Shown here piece after piece: positions 43,564-52,246 of a DNA stretch of 59,314 bases. The stretch is from Acidobacteriota bacterium. GTDB lineage: Bacteria; Acidobacteriota; Terriglobia; Terriglobales; Acidobacteriaceae. The stretch is taken from assembly GCA_003225005.1 (NCBI GenBank), contig QIAN01000209.1, positions 1-59,314 of the forward strand, in the 5' to 3' direction. The position numbers and the translations under genes were made by a program. The notes under the pieces are model-generated. The model was not told the DNA's origin. It worked only from the letters and a program-made list of their open reading frames with translations, and searched no databases. Positions within the stretch are counted from its first letter, which is position 1. Each line of letters begins with the position of its first letter.

Positions 43564-43725
43564 TTATTCAGTTGTGCCGGATTGAGGCCCGCGTTCTTCG
43601 CCCAACGATCCTTCCTGGGACGCGTGTAAGTCCTTCAAGCGGCGATGCAGCCTCATGTATAGGGCCATGGCGACACACACCACGACCAGGGTACTCACAC
43701 CTAGGATCAGGAACCACCAGATCAT
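43564..43725 (-). CDS. 53-aa single-span membrane protein upstream of bioY
   Basis: The short ORF from ATG 43725 to TAA 43564 encodes one membrane helix (WWFLILGVSTLVVVCVAMAL), then a basic stretch RLHRRLKDLH and an acidic tail ending SGTTE. It lies 31 bp upstream of bioY on the same strand. The helix followed by basic residues suggests an N-out/C-in single-pass protein. No family is recognised; the ribosome site is weak, so it remains a prediction. Confidence 0.5.
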   Translation of the reverse strand: MIWWFLILGVSTLVVVCVAMALYMRLHRRLKDLHASQEGSLGEERGPQSGTTE

Positions 43726-43809
43726 CCGCACAGCTGATTAGGATATCAGATGATGGTTAGCTTTAGAAAAGGACTGGGACACATGTCTGGAAGCACCGCC
43801 AGATTGGTC

Positions 43810-44271
43810 TTACCCGGCTTGTCGCTCGGCTTTCTTTTGCCGCATCATCTCGACACGCTTGGCCAAAAGTTGCAGGCGGTCTCGTCCATACTTGGTGCGC
43901 GTGGCCACCTCTTCCAGATTATGGAAAGCTTGTGGGTCCCCAAGCTTCTCTCGCAATTCCTTCAGGATGGGTTGCACTTTAGCGAAGATTAGAAACATTT
44001 CACCGCTAAACGCCGGTTCGAGAAAAAGCTCTTCGTTCAGAACGCCCTTTAGGACGAACGAAGCGGTCATACCCCAGTAGCCAAGAGCCTGCCGCAGCCA
44101 ATTGTTCTCTTGCGTACCGGCGGCTTGGGAGACTCGCAGGAATTCGTCAGCGCTCTGCGGGAAAAATTCGGCACCCCACCAATGCCGGGCCTTCCGCATT
44201 TCTGTTTCGCGGCGCAGATCGTAAAGCTGGAGAATCAGTTGGGCATCAGCTACCGTAGGTTTCTTGGCCAT
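43810..44271 (-). CDS. Conserved hypothetical protein, 153 aa, helical
   Basis: ATG 44271 follows GGAGGAAATT, a strong ribosome site. The protein begins MAKKPTVADAQLILQLYDLR and contains RKARHWWGAEFFPQSADEFL and NNWLRQALGYWGMTASFVL, with a Trp-rich middle, then VQPILKELREKLGDP and a basic helical tail. No signal peptide or membrane helix is clear. I do not recognise the family. It lies 84 bp from the small membrane protein and faces the same way, so the two may share a transcript. Confidence 0.7.
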   Translation of the reverse strand: MAKKPTVADAQLILQLYDLRRETEMRKARHWWGAEFFPQSADEFLRVSQAAGTQENNWLRQALGYWGMTASFVLKGVLNEELFLEPAFSGEMFLIFAKVQPILKELREKLGDPQAFHNLEEVATRTKYGRDRLQLLAKRVEMMRQKKAERQAG

Positions 44272-44348
44272 AATTTCCTCCGCGAAATTATAACTGGTCT
44301 CAGAACGTTGTTCGGGGTTGCCTTAGCAACTCATGCCATCCCTGCGCA

Positions 44349-44850
44349 TCAGTAAATTTCGAGATTGTGACCCGCGACCACTTTTCCCTTGTAAGCCTGT
44401 CGCACTTCTTTCAGCAATTGCTCTTCGCTTCCTGCTTGCCGGCACTCATCTGTGCGCGCCTGATCGCAGCCGGGATTCGCTCGATGGTAAGCGGCTCTTT
44501 TCTCCCCATAATCCATGTCGTCAGCATGACGTCCGGCAATCCCAGCGTGTGATCAGAGTGCAGATACATGATGAAACCGATTCTCAGGGCCACAGTGTCC
44601 AAGCCCAGCACACCCTTCTGGCGGGCGGCAGCAGCTGGTCGCACCACCCCGGTGATACGGCGTACCGTTCACGATGATGGCCGTGCCAGGTCCGGAGCGC
44701 TCCGGATCCGGCAAAGGCGTCCCCGTGCCCGGAGAACAATTTGGGTTTTAGGGATTGCTTTGCTCGGTGCTTGTGACGTGCCATGCCGCACAAAAAGACA
44801 AAAAAGTGCCAGTTGCATTAAGCGCCTGGGCCGCCATTTTGTTGTCGTAG
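44349..44850 (-). pseudogene. Decayed MBL-fold metallo-hydrolase gene
   Basis: Fragments in three frames line up as a metallo-beta-lactamase-fold protein: IPKTQIVL, then GTGTPLPDPERSGPGTAIIV, then VVRPAAAARQKGVLGLDT, then MYLHSDHTLGLPDVMLTTWI (H-x-H-S-D-H partly changed to L-H-S-D-H), then after an apparent large internal loss, CRQAGSEEQLLKEVRQAYKG and VVAGHNLEIY with a stop at 44349. The frame changes at least three times. The order and content match secreted hydrolases of this fold. It lies just past the end of topA on the same strand. Confidence 0.65.
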
Positions 44851-44872
44851 GCGTGTTCCCCCGCCGGAGAAT

Positions 44873-47407
44873 CTATGCCGAAGTCGCTGCGGCTTCTTCC
44901 GCTGGCGCGGGCCGCTCATAATCGCACTCTTTGTTCGGGCAGGCGACTACGGTGCCGGCCTTCAAGTTCTTCAAAACCAGATATTCGTTGCCGCAACTCG
45001 TACACTTTTCCGCAATCGGCTTGTGCGCAGAGGTGAATTTGCACTTGGGATAATTGCCGCATCCATAAAATGTATTGCCCTTGCGCGCCCGCTTTTCGAC
45101 GAGTTCGCCATCCTTGCACTCGGGACACTTCACGCCGATATAGTTCTGCTTCACGTACTTGCACTCCGGATACCCGCTGCAAGCCGTGAATTCGCCGTAG
45201 CGTCCGTGGCGGATCATCATATTCCGACCGCATTTCGGGCATGGCTCATCGAGCGGAATGTCTGGAACTTTCTTGCCTTGATCCAGCCGCCGCGTGGTCT
45301 TGCAGTCCGGATATCCAGTGCAAGCCATGAATTGTCCGAAGCGCCCGCGCTTCAAAACCATTACGCGGCCGCAGTTCTCGCAATATTCCTCCTGCGTAGT
45401 CTCCTGCACGTCGGCCGAGTCCAGATCAGGCAGATTGATTGGATTTTCTTTCGTAAACGTGCAAGTGTTCGGATCTTCCTTATCGTAAGTGCTGCACGCA
45501 TAGAACGATCCGTGCTTGCCCCACTTGATCACGAGCGGTGCTCCGCAGCGCTCACACTTCTCGTCCGTGGGCTTCTCCATCCGCTTGATGTTTTCCATAT
45601 GCTTTTCGGCATAGCGGAGATCCTTTTGGAACTTTTTGTAGAAGTCAGCGAGAGTATCGGTCCATTTCTCTTTACCTTCTTCGATCTGGTCGAGGTCCTC
45701 TTCCAACCGTGCCGTGTACAAAATGTCGAAAATGTCGGGGAAGTTTTCGACCAGCAAGTCGGTCACAACCAGTCCAATCTCGGTGGGAGTGAATTTGCCA
45801 GCCAGCTTCTGCGCGTACTGCCGCTCCTGAATGGTGGTGAGAATAGCGGCGTACGTGGACGGTCGGCCGATCCCGCGTTCTTCTAATTCTTTGACCAGCG
45901 AAGCCTCGTTGTAACGCGGAGGCGGTTCGGTGAAGTGCTGTTCCGGCTTCAGAACCTTGAGTGTGAGTTTCTGGCCAGCTTCCAGCGGCGGAAGCTTGTG
46001 CTTCAGTTCCTCGTCTTCCTCGTCCTTGCCTTCCTTGGATTCTTCATAGACTCTGAGGAAGCCATCGAACTTCAGCACAGACCCGGTCACGCGGAACCAG
46101 AAGATCCCGTTACCATTCTTTGTTCTTGCATCAATGTCCACCGTAGTCTGATCGAATACGGCGGGCATGATTTGCGAAGCCACAAAGCGTTGCCAGATCA
46201 GCTTGTAGACCTTGAACTCATCTTCTTTCAAGTACTGCTTGATCTGGTCGGGATGGCGCATTGCCGAAGTCGGACGAATGGCTTCGTGTGCCGCCTGCGC
46301 TTCCTTCTTCTCCTTATATGTGTTCGGCGTTTCAGGCAGGTACGGCTGTCCGTACTCCTTGCCGATATACTCTCGGACTTCCTGAACAGCATCCGGAGAC
46401 ACGCGGGTCGAATCCGTACGCATGTAGGTGATAAGCCCGACTAGGCCTTCTTCGCCCAATTCCACGCCTTCATAGAGACGCTGAGCAATCATCATCGTGC
46501 GCTTGACGCTGAAGCGCAGCTTGCGGGCTGAATCCTGCTGCAACTTGCTGGTGGTGAATGGCGGAGCGGCATTGCGGCGACGCTCTTTCTTGTCCGCGGT
46601 ACGAACCACCCAGTCGGCGTGTTCCAGTGCCGCGCGAATCTTCTCCGCATCCTCGCCGTTCGTGACTTCAATCTTCTCTTCGCCCTTGCCCAAAAAACGG
46701 GCGTCGAACGCCGGAGGCTTAGGGGCAGCGAGGTTGGCATCAATGGTCCAATATTCTTTCTTTTCGAACGCCTTGATTTCGCGTTCCCGTTCAACAATCA
46801 GGCGCAAGGCCACGGTCTGCACTCGGCCCGCGGAAAGCCCACGGCGAACCTTGTCCCACAATAAAGGCGACACCTGGTAGCCCACCAGTCGGTCCAGGAT
46901 GCGGCGTGTCTGCTGCGCATCCACGAGATGCTGGTCAATGTCCCGCGGATGTTCGAAAGCTTCCTGCACCGCGCGCTTTGTGATTTCGTTGAACGTCACG
47001 CGGCGAATGCGCTGAGGTTCTCCGTCTTTCTTCTTTTTCTTCTTCTTTTTACTCTTCGAACCGTTGTCGCTCAGCTCCTCCGCCAGGTGCGCGGCGATAG
47101 CCTCCCCTTCGCGGTCTGGGTCAGGAGCCAGATAGATGGCGTCCGCCGACAGCGCCAGCTTCTTCAGCCGAATGAGGACTTTCTCTTTGCCTGGAATAAC
47201 CACGTACTCTGGCTCAAAGTCGTTGTCAGTATCAACCCCAAGAACGCTCTTAGGCAGATCCTTGACGTGCCCCAGCGAGGCCTCGACAGTGAAGCCCTTA
47301 CCCAGATACCTCTGGATGGTCTTCGCCTTGGCCGGCGACTCGACGATGACTAAACCCTTCGACAATTCTTCCTCATTGATAACGGTACTCGAATTTGACC
47401 CTAGCAC
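44873..47407 (-). CDS. topA: DNA topoisomerase I with five C4 zinc ribbons
   Basis: TopA relaxes negative supercoils by a single-strand break. The 844-residue protein starts at GTG 47407. The TOPRIM domain has IVESPAKAKTIQRYLG and APDPDREGEAIAAHL; the catalytic Tyr is in LITYMRTDSTRVS. A poly-lysine insert (KSKKKKKKKKDG) sits near residue 120. The C-terminus has five Cys-four ribbons beginning CERCGAPL, CENCGRVM, CPKCGRNM, CPECKDGE and CTSCGNEY, for single-stranded DNA binding. Upstream on the same strand lies a decayed dprA, the classical neighbour of topA. Confidence 0.95.
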   Translation of the reverse strand: MLGSNSSTVINEEELSKGLVIVESPAKAKTIQRYLGKGFTVEASLGHVKDLPKSVLGVDTDNDFEPEYVVIPGKEKVLIRLKKLALSADAIYLAPDPDREGEAIAAHLAEELSDNGSKSKKKKKKKKDGEPQRIRRVTFNEITKRAVQEAFEHPRDIDQHLVDAQQTRRILDRLVGYQVSPLLWDKVRRGLSAGRVQTVALRLIVEREREIKAFEKKEYWTIDANLAAPKPPAFDARFLGKGEEKIEVTNGEDAEKIRAALEHADWVVRTADKKERRRNAAPPFTTSKLQQDSARKLRFSVKRTMMIAQRLYEGVELGEEGLVGLITYMRTDSTRVSPDAVQEVREYIGKEYGQPYLPETPNTYKEKKEAQAAHEAIRPTSAMRHPDQIKQYLKEDEFKVYKLIWQRFVASQIMPAVFDQTTVDIDARTKNGNGIFWFRVTGSVLKFDGFLRVYEESKEGKDEEDEELKHKLPPLEAGQKLTLKVLKPEQHFTEPPPRYNEASLVKELEERGIGRPSTYAAILTTIQERQYAQKLAGKFTPTEIGLVVTDLLVENFPDIFDILYTARLEEDLDQIEEGKEKWTDTLADFYKKFQKDLRYAEKHMENIKRMEKPTDEKCERCGAPLVIKWGKHGSFYACSTYDKEDPNTCTFTKENPINLPDLDSADVQETTQEEYCENCGRVMVLKRGRFGQFMACTGYPDCKTTRRLDQGKKVPDIPLDEPCPKCGRNMMIRHGRYGEFTACSGYPECKYVKQNYIGVKCPECKDGELVEKRARKGNTFYGCGNYPKCKFTSAHKPIAEKCTSCGNEYLVLKNLKAGTVVACPNKECDYERPAPAEEAAATSA

Positions 47408-47881
47408 GAAGTTGGCCGCGGCAACAAGTTACCGGGCGAGAGCTTCTGGCTGCTAGCTCCTAGCATCTCGCTAAAATCGGACTCTGCAGACATTGGATGA
47501 GAGAGGCTACATTCGCTGCACTCGAGCCCCTTCCCCTCCCAATCGTTGAACTCATCGGCAGTAAGAAAGTGCAAATCTTTGGCGGGCAGCAGGTGGTATT
47601 CCACTTTGCTCGCCGAACTGCGCGCAACTTAAGGGAACCTCTTCATCTCGGAATCTGATCTCCGACCACACGCTTCCGCAAGGTTCGCGCCGACGAGGAG
47701 GAGGCGCGTCGCAGTTGGCTCGTCAAACCGTACATCTCCTCTTTCGGGAATGTGTGTCTTTGTTCGTATACAAACAATGTCGTTCATGAGCCTCGGTCCA
47801 TACTCGCGGATCTTTGAAGTCCTCCATCGGTCACCGCCTCGTTTGAGCCAGAAGCCCGTAGCTAGAAACTAGTCGCTGTTC
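47408..47881. other. Gap between topA and the dprA remnant
   Basis: About 470 bp with no gene. It contains repeat copies d (47441-47465) and e (47848-47872), and a near-perfect 14-bp palindrome gttcgtatacaaac at about 47763-47776, which on the topA strand reads gtttgtatacgaac. This could be an operator or part of the topA promoter. Confidence 0.4.
47441..47872. repeat. Repeat copies d and e of the AGCTAGGAGC family
   Basis: agcttctggctgctagctcc at about 47441-47460 and gccagaagcccgtagctag at about 47848-47866 belong to the same dispersed family as at 38791, 41911 and 42021. All copies are intergenic. Confidence 0.5.
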
Positions 47882-48381
47882 TCAAAAGCTTCTTACAAAA
47901 TTCTTCCCGGACATCTGCCTCACTTTCCCCGCCAACTCCAATTCAAAGAGCGACGCCGCAAAAATTTCCGAAGGCGACATTTCTGTCTCCAGTTGCTCCA
48001 CGATTTCATCCATGTGCGTTGTTTGGTCGGCCTTGAGCAGGCCCAGGATCCGCTTTTCGTGGGGTGGAAGCCCTTCGTCTGGAAATGGGATGCCGAAGAT
48101 GGGCGGCCGGATTCATCGCCGGCGGGCCGGACCAGCACAACTCGTACTGCTGCAAGGAGATCCTCTCACACGTCCTTCCACGTCGCGACCAGCTCCGCGC
48201 CTTGTTTAATCAGGGTGTTCGGACCCAAGAATTCTTGTTTGTGCCATTGCCAGGGACAGAAACACATCACGATTTTGCGCAAGAGAGCATCGTGCAGTGA
48301 TACGCGTGCCGGAATATTCCGCAGCCTACTGGTTTCCGCGCCCGGCGCCGGACCGAGGCCGGGCGTTAGCGCAATGGCCAC
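47882..48381 (-). pseudogene. dprA: Decayed dprA/smf (natural transformation protein)
   Basis: On the topA strand, VAIALTPGLGPAPGAETSRL recalls the DprA N-terminus. In the same frame, but with most of the Rossmann core missing, comes GPNTLIKQGAELVATWKDV, then a TGA in place of Trp, then EDLLAAVRV. A frame shift follows, and FPDEGLPPHEKRILGLLKAD, THMDEIVEQLETEMSPSEIF and LELAGKVRQMSGKNFVRSF complete the C-terminal winged-helix domain, stopping at 47882. The remains are about 165 codons against about 360 for a normal DprA. The dprA-topA order is widely conserved, which supports the identity. Confidence 0.75.
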
Positions 48382-48600
48382 CCCTCCAACAAATGAGTGG
48401 CGCTTGGCGATGTAGCGACTGAGATAGGGACAGATGACTCCACAACGAGCCCGCCGTCTTCGGCAGACTCTTAAATCTCGTTAACCGCTCCTGACTGGCA
48501 CTTCAGCGGGACGGTTCTCGGCAACGCGCCGACAGTACTCACTTCGCGAAAGCTCGCTCAAGGGAAGATGTCACAATGGTTTGCTAGAATCGGTCAAGAC

Positions 48601-49437
48601 ATGAGCCGACTGCGCATCTCTGCAATTTCTTACCTCAACACCGCCCCCTTGATGTGGGACTTCGAGCATGGCCAGACGGGTAGCCAATTCGACATTGCCT
48701 ACACGCTGCCGTCAGGCTGCGCTCAGGCTCTGGAGCGGGGAAGTGCCGATATCGGAATTATTCCCGCTGCCGCCTACGCGACCATTCCCGGTCTGCAGGT
48801 GTTGCCGGGCGTTGCTATCGCATCGCGCCGCCCAGTTCGATCCATTTTGCTCGTAAGCAAAGTGCCAATCGAGAATGTCCGCACGGTGGCTTTGGATACC
48901 TCTTCCATAACATCAGTAGCCCTGGCAAAAGTGTTGTTCGAGAAGTGGCTTGGCGGCGGAAGAAAGTTCACATCCATGGCGCCAAACGTGGAGAGAATGC
49001 TCGCAGTCCACGATGCAGCGCTTGTGATTGGAGATCCAGCGCTACAAGTGGATCGCACGCGTTACCTGACCATCGATCTCGCCGAAGAATGGATTCGCTA
49101 TACCGGCAAGCCTTTTGTGTTTGCTTTCTGGGCGATTCGCGAAGCGGCACTGCGAGAGGCTGAGTCGTCGCTGGATCTGGCAGCGATCTTCCAGCAATCC
49201 CGCGACCACGGACTTCGTCCCGAAAGCCTCGATTACATAGCCCATGAGTGGGCGCCACGCTTGAGAATCAGTGAACCTGACGTGCGCAGCTACCTCACCG
49301 AAAATATTCACTACCAACTTGATGTGGGATGCCTTGAGGGCTTGCAGTCGTTTTACAGTTACGCCGTCGAAATTGGAGCACTGCCCACGGTACCGCCGGA
49401 AATTGTCTTCGCTGGCACCAAGGCCGCAATTACGTAG
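48601..49437 (+). CDS. mqnA: Chorismate dehydratase MqnA (futalosine menaquinone pathway)
   Basis: MqnA forms 3-enolpyruvylbenzoate from chorismate, the first step of the futalosine route. I start at ATG 48601 (MSRLRISAISYLNTAPL); ATG 48568 upstream is less typical. The 278-residue protein has ISYLNTAPLMWDFEHG, SADIGIIPAAAYATIPG, RSILLVSKVPIENVRTVALD, and DAALVIGDPAL, the usual MqnA marks. It is followed 41 bp later by the VTT protein gene and then mqnC, on the same strand. Confidence 0.92.
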   Translation: MSRLRISAISYLNTAPLMWDFEHGQTGSQFDIAYTLPSGCAQALERGSADIGIIPAAAYATIPGLQVLPGVAIASRRPVRSILLVSKVPIENVRTVALDTSSITSVALAKVLFEKWLGGGRKFTSMAPNVERMLAVHDAALVIGDPALQVDRTRYLTIDLAEEWIRYTGKPFVFAFWAIREAALREAESSLDLAAIFQQSRDHGLRPESLDYIAHEWAPRLRISEPDVRSYLTENIHYQLDVGCLEGLQSFYSYAVEIGALPTVPPEIVFAGTKAAIT

Positions 49438-49478
49438 CATGTTTTACGAGCTGACCTGTAAACTCCATTCCAGCCTGA

Positions 49479-50108
49479 ATGCTGCCGCATCTACATCCGC
49501 TTCTTATAATTTCTATCTTGCGGCAACTGCGCCGACTGGGGGGAGTCGGCCTTGTCTTGCTGGGAGTCGCGGACAACTCCGTGATTCCGCTGACCGGCAG
49601 CATGGACGTCCTCACCATATATTTGGCTGCGCGCCATCGCCAGACGTGGCAGTACTACGCGCTGATGGCGACGCTGGGCGCCGTGATTGGCGGCTACATT
49701 ACTTATGCTTTGGCCCGAAAAGGTGGCAAGCAGGCGATGGAGCGCAAGCTCTCGAAACCGAGAGCGGCGAAGGTTTACGCAACGTTTGAACGATGGGGCT
49801 TCTGGGCCGTCGCGGTTCCTGCTCTGCTGCCGCCGCCATTTCCTTTTGTTCCGTTCCTGATCGCCGCAGGCGCTTTGCAGTACTCGCGGGAGAAATTCCT
49901 CGGCGCTTTGACGCTGGGCCGCTTGGTTCGCTACTCGATCGTTGCGGGACTGGGAGCGCTTTATGGAACTCACATCGTTCGCTTTTTCTCGCGCTACTAC
50001 GAACCGGCACTGACCATTCTGATTGGCCTTGCCGTCCTGGGAGGCGTGCTGACGTTGATCCAGTACCTTCGCTGGAAAACTTCCTCTAGTGTCCCTGCCC
50101 GCCCGTAG
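49479..50108 (+). CDS. VTT/DedA-like membrane protein
   Basis: This 209-residue protein has four to five membrane helices and the SNARE-associated (VTT) domain. Marks are GVADNSVIPLTGSMDVL, GAVIGGYITYALARKGGKQA, and RWGFWAVAVPALLPPPFPFV with the re-entrant Pro-rich loop, then GRLVRYSIVAGLGALYG. Family members include YqaA-like proteins and scramblase-type DedA proteins. It sits between mqnA and mqnC, though a direct role in menaquinone synthesis is not expected. Its gene may simply share the transcript. Confidence 0.8.
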   Translation: MLPHLHPLLIISILRQLRRLGGVGLVLLGVADNSVIPLTGSMDVLTIYLAARHRQTWQYYALMATLGAVIGGYITYALARKGGKQAMERKLSKPRAAKVYATFERWGFWAVAVPALLPPPFPFVPFLIAAGALQYSREKFLGALTLGRLVRYSIVAGLGALYGTHIVRFFSRYYEPALTILIGLAVLGGVLTLIQYLRWKTSSSVPARP

Positions 50109-50112
50109 AGAA

Positions 50113-50165
50113 ACGTAGCTTGCAACGTCTTCGTTCGCCGTCGGGCAGGACGAAGCAAGCTACGT
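50113..50165. repeat. Inverted repeat acgtagcttgc ... gcaagctacgt (copy 2)
   Basis: Eleven-base arms (50113-50123 and 50155-50165) flank a 31-bp spacer, as in copy 1 at 36302-36356. It lies between the VTT protein gene and mqnC. Confidence 0.7.
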
Positions 50166-50239
50166 ATCTGCAGTTCTGAATCATTTCCCGAATTTGGCGC
50201 AGCGCGCGGTGCTCCGTTAGAATAATCGGGTAACTGGCC

Positions 50240-51286
50240 ATGTCTCTCACCAAGCAACAAGCTTTGGAAATGTTCCAGTCCGATGACCTGATAGGCATCG
50301 GGATGGAAGCAGACTCCGTGCGCCGCAAACGTCATCCCGAGGGCGTGGTCACCTACATCATTGACCGCAACATTAATTACACCAATTACTGTACCGAGTA
50401 CTGCACTTTCTGTGCCTTTTATCGTCCGCTGAAAGGGCCTGCGGCGAAAGAAGGTTACATTCTTGAGTTCGATACCATCTATGACAAGATCCGCGAGACC
50501 GTCGAACTGGGCGGCACTGGAGTGCTGATGCAGGGCGGGCTGCATCCTGATCTCAAGATCGATTGGCACGAGAAAATGCTGCGCGGGATCAAGGAACGCT
50601 TTCCCAAGATCCATCTGCATTGCTACTCCGCGTCGGAAATTATCGCCATTGCGGAGTACAGCAATCTCAGCATTCGTGACACCATTCTGCGGCTGCGTGA
50701 TGCGGGTCTCGACTCCATTCCTGGCGGCGGGGCGGAGATTTTGGACGACGAAGTCCGCTACAAAATCGCGCGGCTCAAATGCCTTAGCGAAGACTGGCTC
50801 AACGTGCATCGCACCGCGCATCAAATCGGCATGCGTACCACCGCGACCATGATGTTTGGCGTGGGAGAAAATTATGAGCACCGCGTCAACCACTTCCAGC
50901 GCCTCTACGAACTGCAACAGGAAACGGGCGGGTTCACGGCGTTCATCCCGTGGAGCTTTCAGCCGCAAAACACTGCCTTGGGCGGACGGCACTGGGACGA
51001 AGCCACGGCGGTCGATTACTTGAAGGTCCTCGCCATCTCGCGACTTTATCTTTCGAACTTCCTCAACGTGCAATCGAGCTGGGTCACACAAGGACTCAAA
51101 GTCTGCCAGATGGGTCTGCGTTTTGGCGGGAACGATGTGGGCTCGGTGATGCTCGAAGAAAACGTGGTTCGCGCCGCCGGAGTGACTAACTGCACGACCG
51201 AAGAAGAGTTGCGAAGGATCATCCGCGACGCTGGGTTTCGTCCTGCACAGCGAGATACGCTTTATCGGCAGTACTTCCTTAACTAG
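50240..51286 (+). CDS. mqnC: Cyclic dehypoxanthine futalosine synthase MqnC (radical SAM)
   Basis: MqnC cyclises dehypoxanthine futalosine using a SAM radical. The 348-residue protein has CTEYCTFCAFY (C-x3-C-x2-C, 4Fe-4S), GVLMQGGLHPDLKI, HCYSASEI, DSIPGGGAEIL, and MRTTATMMFGVGENYEHRV, the family pattern. With mqnA and mqnD in the same window, it confirms the futalosine menaquinone route. A hairpin follows (aagccca at 51323-51329 with tgggctt at 51341-51347). Confidence 0.95.
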   Translation: MSLTKQQALEMFQSDDLIGIGMEADSVRRKRHPEGVVTYIIDRNINYTNYCTEYCTFCAFYRPLKGPAAKEGYILEFDTIYDKIRETVELGGTGVLMQGGLHPDLKIDWHEKMLRGIKERFPKIHLHCYSASEIIAIAEYSNLSIRDTILRLRDAGLDSIPGGGAEILDDEVRYKIARLKCLSEDWLNVHRTAHQIGMRTTATMMFGVGENYEHRVNHFQRLYELQQETGGFTAFIPWSFQPQNTALGGRHWDEATAVDYLKVLAISRLYLSNFLNVQSSWVTQGLKVCQMGLRFGGNDVGSVMLEENVVRAAGVTNCTTEEELRRIIRDAGFRPAQRDTLYRQYFLN

Positions 51287-51322
51287 GCGTTCAGCTTCTA
51301 TCCGGAAGGGCCTCAGACGCTA

Positions 51323-51347
51323 AAGCCCATAGCTATACTCTGGGCTT
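51323..51347 (+). terminator. Terminator-like stem-loop after mqnC
   Basis: aagccca and tgggctt form a seven-pair stem with an 11-base loop 36 bases after the mqnC stop. No T run follows, so its role as terminator is uncertain. Confidence 0.35.
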
Positions 51348-51450
51348 ATCGCAGCACCGAAAAAGCGCTGCGCCACCCAAAATTAGATCTTGTTACCGAG
51401 GATCCATTCCCTAAGGGCAGCAGGCGACTTTCACCGGTCAGTGTCTCCGC

Positions 51451-51993
51451 CTACCAGCCTTTGCGCTCGCGCAGTTTGCTGACGTGTGCGGCGTGGTGAA
51501 TGCTGTGCCATGCGTGCAACTGTATGGCGTCATCAATTCGCAACTCACCCCGTTGAGGATGGCGGAAGGTGGGCGCCAAGCCACTTTCAGTTAGCGACTC
51601 ACGCAGAATGACCCACCGAGCATGCAATGCGGTGAGAAGATCGACTGACAAATTAACTGGAGCCTCGCGTCCGTCAGCAGTTTCGGACCACAAGTCCTCT
51701 TCATAGGTCTTGATGGCAGGCCTGTCCTCGGTCTAAGCGAGTTTGAAGCGCGTGAAGCCGTTTAGCGGGGCATCGGCCAGGTGATGCACAACTTGCCTCA
51801 GCGTCCACCCGTCTTTTCGATAACGCGTATCCAGCTGCTCCTCAGACAAGCCGAGTAGGGCGGTGCCCAGTTTGGCCGGCGCTTCAGCCATCTGCTCGAT
51901 CCACATCGTCCGCTTCTGAGGGGTGGCGTCGGGATCAATTCGAAACTCTCCTACGGGATATCGGATTTCATCGACTACGGCTGCCGTGACCAT
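51451..51993 (-). pseudogene. DinB/YfiT-like putative metal-dependent hydrolase, broken by in-frame TAG
   Basis: From ATG 51993, after GGAGGAG, the frame reads RYPVGEFRIDPDATPQKR, EEQLDTRYRKDGWTLRQVVH, HLADAPLNGFTRFKLA and then TAG at 51733-51735. The same frame continues TEDRPAIKTYEEDLWSETAD, NLSVDLLTALHARWVILRES and AWHSIHHAAHVSKLRERKGW, ending at 51451. Both halves carry the conserved His residues of the DinB-superfamily metal site (VVHHLAD; HSIHHAAH). The usual residue at the stop position is Leu, so a single TTG-to-TAG change explains it. Length 180 codons matches YfiT-type proteins. Confidence 0.75.
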
Positions 51994-52246
51994 CGTTCTC
52001 CTCCCATGTTGAGTGTGTGATCCGAGGCGAACATGCCAGGGTCGTCGAGACAAAATATGGGAGATAAAGTGATCTGAGGACATCCGATTCTTGCGTTATG
52101 AGAGTCGGTTTTCGAAACCCAGGCGCATCCGACCGCGGCTGAGCCATGATGAAGAAATCTAGCAGGATTGTTAAGATTGAGCCTGCGGCACAGCAGCGAG
52201 CGTCTCCTAGTCCGCTGTGCATTCTGACAAGTCGAGGTCGTCTTTA

